Positions 15,501-20,983 of a DNA stretch of 32,303 bases are shown here, piece by piece. The DNA lies in NCBI GenBank assembly GCA_030612705.1, contig JAUWNI010000036.1, forward strand, positions 1 to 32,303, given 5' to 3'. Origin of the DNA: Phycisphaerae bacterium (GTDB lineage Bacteria; Planctomycetota; Phycisphaerae; UBA1845; Fen-1342). Within the stretch, counting starts at the first letter, position 1. Each line of letters begins with the position of its first letter. The notes below the pieces were generated by a model. That model was not told the origin of the DNA, made no database searches, and worked only from the letters and a program-made list of their open reading frames with translations. Position numbers and translations under genes: made by a program.

Positions 15501-16759
15501 GCTATGCCATTAGTAACGGCTCGTACGTGACGTCTGCCGACTATCCAGCCGACTTCGGGCACATGCCGGTCTTCGATAACACGCAGCAAGTGCCGGGCGG
15601 CTCGTACTTTGACAATACGACCGGCGTTGGGAACTTGCCGTGGGGGCAGTTGGTCTTCGACTACTTCACGACGCTCGACCCGATACGCGACGTGAGCGGT
15701 GACGGCGAGCCGGACATCGACCCGCTGCGCATCCCCGGGCGGATCAACATCAACGCGGCACCGTGGTACGTGTTGGCGAACCTGCCGCTGTTGGGGCCGG
15801 ACGGTACCAATGAGCTACCCGTGCGGCCCTTCGGCACCGGGGTGGTGCCTACCGCGGCTGAGCCTTCTCCGGCGTTCTGGGATCCGTTTGCGGGCATGCT
15901 TGTCGGGTGGGATTCGTATGGCACCACGGCGCGCCTCCTGGCACAGGATCCCGCGTATACGTCTGCGCCCCTGTTCGAATACAGCGTCCCGTACGCTCCT
16001 ACTATCGGGCTGTCTATCGGCCGTTATCGGCTCGGACCGTGGTTGGCGCAGTCGGCGGCGGCCTATCGCGACGGGGTGCAGTACGTGCCGAATAATGCAA
16101 GTCACTTGTTTTACGTCTATTCGGACGCCCAGGAGCGGAATCTGGGTGCGGTCTTCATGAAACACCGGGCCGATGCCCGGTATGGCACCGTGCGCGGCCA
16201 GGCAACGGCGTCCGGCGCGTCGCCGACGCAGTTCGGCTTCGTCAGCGTGGGTGAACTCCTGAACGTGAAGGGATTGGACTCTTCCACCGACGTGGATTTG
16301 CTGACGCCCGATTTCAACGGGGCCGGTTCCGCCGACTCCGCAGTCGCGCGGGGCGACTTCGTGAAAGCCGTCAGTGTCGTGGCGCTGCTCGACTCGCAGT
16401 ACCTGACGACGCGGAGCAACACGTTCACGGTTTACACGACCGTCATGGATCGCGAGGATCCGCAGGCCAGCGTGCGGTCGCAGGTCACCGTCGATCGCAG
16501 CAACCTGCTGACGCGCCTGACGTATGCGTTCTACTACTACGATAGTGGTACGACGACGCACTACTACTATCCACTGCTGAAGCCGTACTTGAGCGATCCG
16601 GCATACAACTCGCTGCCGGTCGTGCCGCGGTTGCTCAATCTCGATGGCGATGCGTTGGCGATTCCGGAAACGCCCGTTCGGACCACGAATGGCGGGGCGT
16701 TGCCGCGGGTTATTGCCAAGGAGCGGGTGGGGTATTACAACGCTCGCTACGACGATTAG
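12533..16759 (+). CDS. gspK: Giant GspK-like tip pseudopilin
   Basis: This 1408-residue protein occupies the gspK position. Its N-terminus is basic (TKTKNRRR) followed by a hydrophobic helix (about 15-36, ATVLLLVVSLLALLFVIVTG) and no Glu at +5, which is the known exception in GspK. Near the C-terminus, GRININAAPWYVLANLP (about 1069-1085) matches the GspK INxNTAP motif. GspK is usually about 300-350 residues, so roughly a thousand residues are additional. Calcium-loop-like motifs occur at DADGDGVPDS (181-190) and DVSGDGEPDID (1053-1063), and residues about 642-667 are DPN-rich. GTG 12533 has GGAG (12522-12525) seven bases upstream; ATG 12542 is possible. It would cap the pseudopilus tip and may contact substrate or surface. 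Confidence 0.82.
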   Translation: MDHMRATKTKNRRRATVLLLVVSLLALLFVIVTGFLNLARTNRGMVADIQRSNLAEAISEDMADWGTSLIKEQVVNASGKVLAGGSGQNCSLEDIPGYRHSNYLAALEPVWDPAPFVPSALSTGSWAVLGQLRWPAVTSLDDGVTTPQPFPLFQLMRDYDFSNTGFRKTDAQWNARNPFMDADGDGVPDSHFLLCASATEAANTMAGASVQLPRYNPAGYGGGAFVPYRIPRPGFDPGGLFRGEKWQRYDEQARYEVAMRVISHGGMVTLDSPTLYSPNGATAYTPFNRDFTINMFDAVRRGGRSMSNQYQVLNEQHRLFDDLRASVGAVESSLRRRFILPAPAELDRQHQQIRRIPPILAELQGETDLHAGFPGTLVPSFRFPAPLSNPTNWQRINIGVDSRSGDERLGWALATAWNPTTYNTTGTGQSLMQTPYDRRHFITAINNSDELARKQEPNDPQPTSITRLDLGAPDDHGATYEGELKFYLGEVAKAFVEVDNAGVPQAGTGWYSYDLTRGNLIVERLARLYYDMLRSHSSAGATPDDWGDATDPNDTGSTPVREAASRRQQAMMLSVNTVAFAAPRSIDPNAPGFIPVVSYADVISGGVAYDNPLGNGTGADDIRYIGYTPQPFFTEVIAYREADADPNDPNYVSDPNDPEYDDPNAPNLVLAVELYNPNTPCYDGSTDTYGLVDVHGAWLPQFAISVNGANPGDPNDVDQCQQFGLTFGFSQRLNGRSFMRLVIENDESSHFNSLVNSNPPDFALKISLDIEDDPSNPETLTLWRWDWRDVAGNPVRVWFPVDEIEIGNSWPGTGFWRSAYRDTSPNREYAAPDYDVDGLFEYARWNVIARQRTSVPPTTTPGKPQTGSIGNSAWLLADGPKPELGVLQSPDMVGMLPVAFSPTTTLITMNAGPVVVTGAEPLHQQFSNYPMFGALDAVGRPIDPRPRSFPTVGFLLFVPRFSHMQKVIAGTDNPVIPISETLTKQWSNQGYAISNGSYVTSADYPADFGHMPVFDNTQQVPGGSYFDNTTGVGNLPWGQLVFDYFTTLDPIRDVSGDGEPDIDPLRIPGRININAAPWYVLANLPLLGPDGTNELPVRPFGTGVVPTAAEPSPAFWDPFAGMLVGWDSYGTTARLLAQDPAYTSAPLFEYSVPYAPTIGLSIGRYRLGPWLAQSAAAYRDGVQYVPNNASHLFYVYSDAQERNLGAVFMKHRADARYGTVRGQATASGASPTQFGFVSVGELLNVKGLDSSTDVDLLTPDFNGAGSADSAVARGDFVKAVSVVALLDSQYLTTRSNTFTVYTTVMDREDPQASVRSQVTVDRSNLLTRLTYAFYYYDSGTTTHYYYPLLKPYLSDPAYNSLPVVPRLLNLDGDALAIPETPVRTTNGGALPRVIAKERVGYYNARYDD

Positions 16760-16779
16760 ACCAATCAACCGATACGACC

Positions 16780-16947
16780 AGTACTCTGTTTCACAAATAC
16801 GTCGACTATGGGGAACCGCGAAGAACCGCGGACCTGAAGTCCGCGCGGCGCCGCGGGGAGTGGAATTTTCCCTTCCCGAAGGACCGTGCGGACTGAAGTC
16901 CGCGGCTCCTCAGGTTGAACCCATCAAAGCAACACTGACAGAGTACT
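16780..16947. repeat. TIR element with AGTACTCTGT ends
   Basis: AGTACTCTGT (16780-16789) and its perfect complement ACAGAGTACT (16938-16947) bound a 168-bp block. The interior holds two palindromic CGCGGAC-CTGAA-GTCCGCG-type repeats around 16827-16847 and 16888-16907. It has MITE-like architecture and is distinct from the other TIR families in the window. Confidence 0.55.
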
Positions 16948-16973
16948 AGACCGATCACCGATCGGGATCCGAG

Positions 16974-17011
16974 CGGGTCGGCGTTTCTTGGGAACGCCGA
17001 CCCGATTTTTT
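16974..17011 (+). terminator. Rho-independent terminator after gspK
   Basis: CGGGTCGGCGTT (16974-16985) pairs perfectly with AACGCCGACCCG (16993-17004) across a 7-base loop, followed by ATTTTTT. A 12-bp GC-rich stem with an immediate T run is a classic intrinsic terminator. It closes the gspE-gspK run. Confidence 0.88.
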
Positions 17012-17037
17012 GTAGCACGGTCGCCCCCGGTTGTGAC

Positions 17038-17108
17038 GGTTCCACGGCCGGCGAGGCGCTGGCCGCTACATATAGGTTCCACGGCCGGCGAGGCGCCGGC
17101 CGCTACAT
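17038..17108. repeat. Two tandem REP-like palindromes ahead of tsaB
   Basis: A unit of about 34 bp, GGTTCCACGGCCGGCGAGGC followed by GCYGGCCGCTACAT, is present twice (17038-17070 and 17075-17108) with one substitution. The stem GGCCGGC/GCCGGCC and the GCTAC box are the same module found inside the type I TIR element at 20827-20969. Confidence 0.7.
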
Positions 17109-17135
17109 GTCACATTCGGGTGGTTGTCGCTTACA

Positions 17136-17951
17136 ATGACTCGTGACATGGCTGATGAACTTCTCCTGGCAATCGAGACCTCGGGACTGCTCGGCAGTGT
17201 CGGGCTCGCGCTCGGCGGCCGGACGCTTAACGGGCAGCCGCTCGACGGGCCGGGGCTCGACGGGCAGACTCTTGGTGGGCCGGTGCTCGGCGCGCAGGTG
17301 CTCGGCGCGCGGTACCTGTCGGCCGATCGGCGGCATACGTCGGAGCTGTTGCCGACCATTCGCGACCTGCTGCGTGATAACGGTCGGCTGCCGGCCGACG
17401 TTGACGTGTTCGCGTATTCGTGCGGGCCGGGTAGCTTTACCGGGCTGCGCGTGGCGGCGACCGTGGGGCGGATGTTGCAGTCCGCCGTCGGCTGTCGCGT
17501 GGTGGCGGTTCCCACGCTGGAGGTGATCGCGCGGAACGCGCTCGCGCATCCGGACTGTCCGACGCGGATCGTCGCGTTGCTGGACGCCAAGCGCGGGCAG
17601 GTCTACGCCGCCGCGTATGAGCGCGTGGCCGACAACGAGCTGCGTCCGCTGACCGAGGCGGGTCTTTACGAGCCGGCGGCGCTGTTCGGGACGATCGAGC
17701 CGCCGTTCTGGATCGTCGGCGACGGCGTCGGGCAGCACGTCGAGGCATGTGCGGCGTCCGGGGGTGACATGCTCGCCGAATCGTATTGGCCGCCGACGGT
17801 CGAGCACGTGTTGGCGATCGGTTGGCGGATGGCGTCGGAGGGCCGCGTCTGTCAGCCGGAGGAGATAGTGCCGCTCTATCTTCGTCCGCCGGAGTGTGAG
17901 GAGGTTTACGAGAAGCGTCGGGCGGAGGCCCGGCGTCGGCGTGGGGAGTGA
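17136..17951 (+). CDS. tsaB: tRNA threonylcarbamoyladenosine biosynthesis protein TsaB
   Basis: TsaB is the non-catalytic ASKHA-fold partner of TsaD and TsaE in forming t6A at position 37 of ANN-decoding tRNAs. Family signatures are LAIETSGLLGSVGLAL near the N-terminus, HTSELLP, GPGSFTGLR at 97-105, DAKRGQVYAA and a PLYLRPPE-type C-terminal motif. Length is 271 residues; TsaB is usually about 220-235. The excess is mostly six tandem pentapeptides of LxGxx type (residues 31-60) encoded by a 15-bp DNA repeat, in the strand region after the first motif. Start is uncertain: ATG 17136 and ATG 17148 are both plausible, with GGTGG at 17119. No rimI or tsaD neighbour is present. Confidence 0.92.
   Translation: MTRDMADELLLAIETSGLLGSVGLALGGRTLNGQPLDGPGLDGQTLGGPVLGAQVLGARYLSADRRHTSELLPTIRDLLRDNGRLPADVDVFAYSCGPGSFTGLRVAATVGRMLQSAVGCRVVAVPTLEVIARNALAHPDCPTRIVALLDAKRGQVYAAAYERVADNELRPLTEAGLYEPAALFGTIEPPFWIVGDGVGQHVEACAASGGDMLAESYWPPTVEHVLAIGWRMASEGRVCQPEEIVPLYLRPPECEEVYEKRRAEARRRRGE
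17226..17315 (+). repeat. 15-bp coding tandem repeat inside tsaB, six units
   Basis: Six consecutive 15-bp units, each beginning CTY and encoding LNGQP, LDGPG, LDGQT, LGGPV, LGAQV and LGARY, run in frame. Adjacent units resemble each other most closely, pointing to local duplication. The corresponding segment is absent from typical TsaB proteins. Confidence 0.75.
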
Positions 17952-18060
17952 TTGGCGGGTTTGATCGGGGGGTGGGCAGGGCCATGGGCCTTCGCTTGCG
18001 CTTCGGGTTCTGATGCTGGCCCTCGCTTGCGCTTCGGGTTCCGATTTTAGCCCTTGCCGG

Positions 18061-18193
18061 TGTACTGTCTCAAAAAGAACGAATCGTATGAAAGCCGCGC
18101 ATAACGGCGAGCACGCTTGAATGCGTGGCGCCGGGCGGGCTGAAGCCCGCGGCTCTTCATCTGGAAATGAGGCATTATTTTTGAGACACTACA
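18061..18193. repeat. TIR element with TGTASTGTCTCAAAAA ends
   Basis: The left end TGTACTGTCTCAAAAAG (18061-18077) matches the inverted right end (18177-18193) at 15 of 17 positions. The interior has a GGGC-TGAA-GCCC palindrome (around 18136-18152). Its position, apparently inside a third copy of the CTTGCGCTTCGGG repeat, suggests insertion. It is MITE-like; no transposase is in the window. Confidence 0.65.
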
Positions 18194-18239
18194 CTAGCGC
18201 TTCGGGTTCGGATTGGTGTTGCAAATCGCTGTTGGCGAC

Positions 18240-18268
18240 CTGACGTAATCACGCGGAACCGTTATAAA
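18240..18268 (+). promoter_or_regulatory. Candidate promoter for ftcD
   Basis: CTGACG (18240-18245, 4 of 6) and TATAAA (18263-18268, 5 of 6) are separated by 17 bp, about 70 bp upstream of the ftcD ATG. The arrangement fits a sigma70 promoter; it is a pattern match only. Confidence 0.38.
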
Positions 18269-18337
18269 TACCTTGAATTGACCGGAATGCGCACCGGTCG
18301 ACGCGAGAGGCTCTTTGGACTTGAGGAAGCATGGAAT

Positions 18338-20032
18338 ATGAGTGACCAACTAATTGAGTGTGTTCCCAACTTCAGCGAAGGGAACGACTTGTCAATCATC
18401 AAGCAGATCACCGGTCAGATCGAGGCCGTCGAGGGTGCCACGCTGCTCGACGTCGATCCCGGCAAAGCCACGAACCGCACGGTCGTTACATTCGTCGGCT
18501 CGCCCGACGCGGTTCTCGACGCGGCGGTGGCCGCCGTCAGGAAAGCTGCCGAGCTGATCGACATGAGCAAGCACAAGGGTGAGCACCCGCGTTTTGGCGC
18601 GACCGACGTCTGCCCGCTGGTGCCGGTTGCGAATATCACGATGGACGAGACGGTCGAGTACGCTCGGAAGCTGGGTAAGCGGCTCGGCGACGAGGTGGGG
18701 ATTACCGTTTATTGCTACGAAAACGCGGCGCTTAGCGACCAGCGGCGAAATCTGGCGGTCGTTCGCGCGGGCGAATACGAGGGGCTTGCCGAGAAGTTGA
18801 AGAAGCCGGAGTGGAAGCCGGACTTCGGCCCCGCCGAGTTCAACGCGAAGTCGGGTGCGACGGCGGTGAGTGCCCGCGACTTCCTCGTCGCGTACAACGT
18901 CAACCTGAACACGACCTCGACCCGCCGAGCGAACGCGATCGCGTTTGACGTTCGCGAGAAGGGTCGCAAGAAACGCGAGGGCAACCCATTCACCGGCCCG
19001 GTCGTCAAGGATGAAAACGGCAAGGACGTCTGGCTCCCCGGCTCGCTTAAGTGCGTCAAGGGTATCGGGTGGTTCATCGAGGAATACGGCGTCGCGCAGA
19101 TTTCGATGAACCTCACGAATATCAACGTCACGCCGGTGCATGTTGCGTTCGATGAGGTTTTCAAGAAGTCCGAGGCTCGCGGCGTGCGGGTGACCGGCTC
19201 GGAGTTGGTTGGTCTGATGCCGCTGAATGCGATGCTGGATGCCGGCAAGTATTTTCTACGAAAGCAGAGGCGTTCGCTTGGCGTATCAGACCAGGAGCTG
19301 ATCAAGATCGCGGTCAAGTCGCTGGGGTTGGATGAGCTCTATCCGTTCAAGCCGGAAGAGAAGATCATCGAGTACGCGATCGAGCACAAGAAAGGGTCCG
19401 GCAAGAAGCGGCTGATCGACATGACCGTCGAAGGCTTCGTACACGAGACCGCGAGCGAGTCAAAGGCCCCCGGCGGCGGGTCGATCTCGTCGGCGATGGG
19501 CGCGATGGGGGCGTCGCTCGGCACGATGGTCGCCAATCTCTCGAGCCATAAGCGCGGCTGGGACGAACGCTGGGAGGAGTTCAGCGACTGGGCCGAGAAG
19601 GGCAAGGCCTGCCATGATGAGTTGCTCCGCCTGATCGACGACGACACCGACGCGTTTAACAAGATCATGGCGGCGTTCGGCCTGCCGGGGACTACGGACG
19701 ACGAGAAGGCCGCCAAGAACCGGGCGATTCAGGATGCGACCAAGGAAGCGATCGAGGTTCCGCTGAGGGTAATGCAAAGATCGCTGGAGTGCATGGAGGT
19801 CTGCCAGGCGATGGCCGAATTCGGCAACCCGGCGAGCGTATCCGACGCAGGCGTCGGCGCCCTGGCCGCCCGCTCGGCGGTGATGGGTGCGTTCCTCAAC
19901 GTCAAGATCAACTCCGCCGACGTGGAGGACAAAGCGTGGATGAACGACATTCTCGCGAAGGGCAAGGAGATCGAGGAAAAGGCGATCTCGCTGGAGAAGG
20001 AAATCCTGGAGATCGTTGAGAGTAAGCTGTAG
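18338..20032 (+). CDS. ftcD: Bifunctional glutamate formiminotransferase / formiminoTHF cyclodeaminase
   Basis: This cytosolic enzyme moves the formimino group from N-formimino-L-glutamate to tetrahydrofolate and then cyclises it to 5,10-methenyl-THF with release of ammonia, linking histidine degradation to one-carbon metabolism. The 564 residues start with the formiminotransferase domain (VPNFSEG at 9-15; KGEHPRFGATDVCPLVP with the catalytic-type His at 83). They end with the cyclodeaminase domain, containing APGGGS at 377-382. Overall length and order match the fused animal-type FTCD (about 541). ATG 18338 is preceded by GAGGAA (18323-18328) nine bases upstream; a longer in-frame start at 18278 adds residues absent from the family. 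No other hut genes are in the window. Confidence 0.95.
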   Translation: MSDQLIECVPNFSEGNDLSIIKQITGQIEAVEGATLLDVDPGKATNRTVVTFVGSPDAVLDAAVAAVRKAAELIDMSKHKGEHPRFGATDVCPLVPVANITMDETVEYARKLGKRLGDEVGITVYCYENAALSDQRRNLAVVRAGEYEGLAEKLKKPEWKPDFGPAEFNAKSGATAVSARDFLVAYNVNLNTTSTRRANAIAFDVREKGRKKREGNPFTGPVVKDENGKDVWLPGSLKCVKGIGWFIEEYGVAQISMNLTNINVTPVHVAFDEVFKKSEARGVRVTGSELVGLMPLNAMLDAGKYFLRKQRRSLGVSDQELIKIAVKSLGLDELYPFKPEEKIIEYAIEHKKGSGKKRLIDMTVEGFVHETASESKAPGGGSISSAMGAMGASLGTMVANLSSHKRGWDERWEEFSDWAEKGKACHDELLRLIDDDTDAFNKIMAAFGLPGTTDDEKAAKNRAIQDATKEAIEVPLRVMQRSLECMEVCQAMAEFGNPASVSDAGVGALAARSAVMGAFLNVKINSADVEDKAWMNDILAKGKEIEEKAISLEKEILEIVESKL

Positions 20033-20038
20033 AAGAAG

Positions 20039-20066
20039 GGTTCAGGGTTCAGGATTCAGAGTTCAG
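20039..20066. repeat. Heptamer array GGTTCAG, four copies
   Basis: GGTTCAG, GGTTCAG, GATTCAG and AGTTCAG follow head to tail, starting six bases after the ftcD stop. The unit differs from the CAATCCC family but has the same 7-bp period and the same habit of lying at a gene end. Confidence 0.75.
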
Positions 20067-20205
20067 GATTTGTAGTATCCAGGCCCCGTACCGGACGTGG
20101 GCATATGAGTCGCACTACTCTGTAAGCAAAGCAGGTAACCGCAGGATTGGCTCGGCACGCTGCTGGAACAGCAGAAGCACTTGACACGAAGGAGATTCCC
20201 GGGCG

Positions 20206-20802
20206 ATGGATTTCGAACGGGAGCTGACATTCGATCTCAGCGACGCACTTTTTAGACGAGCCCTGAATAGGTTCTGGTTTCGCACGTATGGTCTACGACT
20301 GATTATCTGTGCCGGGATTGTGGAGTTGGGACTGATCTGTCTCTCATCCACCGTAATGCGGGGGGGTTTCTTGTTTGCTTCCTGGTCGGTCTTTGTGATC
20401 ATCGTGGTGCTATCATTAGTGAACTACACCAGATATATGCGCAACTCGATGCGCATCCGATCGAAACTGGAGGATCATTCGGTCAGCTGCCGATTCAGCA
20501 ATCAGGGTGTTTCGATTTCCAGCGAACTTGGTTCCTCGGAACTCAAATGGAGAGCTTTTGAGAAGCTATGGAAGCACTCTGATCTGTGGTTTCTGTTTAT
20601 GGATAAGAATCAATTTCTGATCTTGCCCACAGACAAGCTTGATGAGGACTTGCGTGATTTCATTGAACATTGCATCCGGTTGACAGGCGGCGGTCGTCCG
20701 AAGTGCCGACAGTGCGGATATGATCTGCGCGGCCAGCAGACTCCACGGTGTCCGGAGTGTGGGACACCTTTCGATGAAGATGTTCTGGAGATCGAACAGT
20801 AA
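20206..20802 (+). CDS. YcxB-like membrane protein with C-terminal zinc ribbon
   Basis: This 198-residue protein has two membrane segments (about 28-48 and 53-73), then a cytosolic part resembling the YcxB-like domain (VSISSELGSSELKWRAFEKL ... NQFLILPTDKL). It ends with a four-cysteine zinc ribbon CRQCGYDLRG...CPECGTPF (about 166-186). That ribbon is common at the ends of planctomycete proteins. AAGGAGA (20189-20195) lies ten bases before the ATG. YcxB-like proteins have no settled function. The gene is convergent with the glycosidase gene, and a palindromic element separates the two. Function unknown; domain calls are by eye. Confidence 0.82.
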   Translation: MDFERELTFDLSDALFRRALNRFWFRTYGLRLIICAGIVELGLICLSSTVMRGGFLFASWSVFVIIVVLSLVNYTRYMRNSMRIRSKLEDHSVSCRFSNQGVSISSELGSSELKWRAFEKLWKHSDLWFLFMDKNQFLILPTDKLDEDLRDFIEHCIRLTGGGRPKCRQCGYDLRGQQTPRCPECGTPFDEDVLEIEQ

Positions 20803-20826
20803 CGTAGAATGAATCGAGCGTACCCC

Positions 20827-20969
20827 TAACAGTCCGCCGCAAAAGTCATGTAGCGGCCCGCGCCTCGCGGGCCGTACGCCCAAAGCGGCGTTTTCGGCCT
20901 ATTACGGCCGGCGAGGCGCCGGCCGCTACGTCATTCCCGCCCCGTAGTGACTTTTGCGGCGGACTGCTA
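20827..20969. repeat. Type I TIR element, copy 2 (intact)
   Basis: TAACAGTCCGCCGCAAAAGT (20827-20846, continuing TCA) is matched by TGACTTTTGCGGCGGACTGC (20948-20967, continuing TA) in inverted form, a near-perfect 22-bp terminal inverted repeat. Inside are two palindromes, GCGGCCCGCG/CGCGGGCC and GGCCGGC/GCCGGCC, each bordered by GTAGC or GCTAC. It lies between convergent genes and could act as a bidirectional transcript end. Confidence 0.8.
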
Positions 20970-20983
20970 AACAGGTTCCACAG

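Larger units (their letters stand above)
16760..17135. other. 376-bp intergenic region with TIR element, terminator and tandem palindromes
   Basis: The gap between gspK and tsaB contains a 168-bp inverted-repeat element (16780-16947), a strong intrinsic terminator (16974-17011) and two tandem copies of a REP-like palindrome (17038-17108). No gene is visible. The terminator marks the end of the secretion operon, and tsaB must therefore use its own promoter, which I could not identify. Confidence 0.75.
17952..18337. other. 386-bp intergenic region with repeats and promoter before ftcD
   Basis: It holds direct repeats of CTCGCTTGCGCTTCGGGTTC (17992-18011 with one mismatch, and 18022-18041), a 133-bp TIR element (18061-18193), a further partial direct repeat (18195-18213) and a candidate promoter (18240-18268). 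The same CTTGCGCTTCGGG repeat occurs twice at 27284-27342. No gene is visible. Confidence 0.7.

Noticed and set aside
12833-16768. Several antisense frames opposite gspK
   Set aside because: All lie within a continuous 1408-codon frame that has the expected GspK ends. None has a recognisable domain.
18278-18337. Longer start for FTCD
   Set aside because: The 20 extra residues are outside the family and ATG 18338 has a proper ribosome binding site directly before MSDQLIECVPNFSEG.
20181-20206. TTGACA as a -35 box before the YcxB-like gene
   Set aside because: A -10 box at 16-18 bp would fall on the start codon, and none is present.
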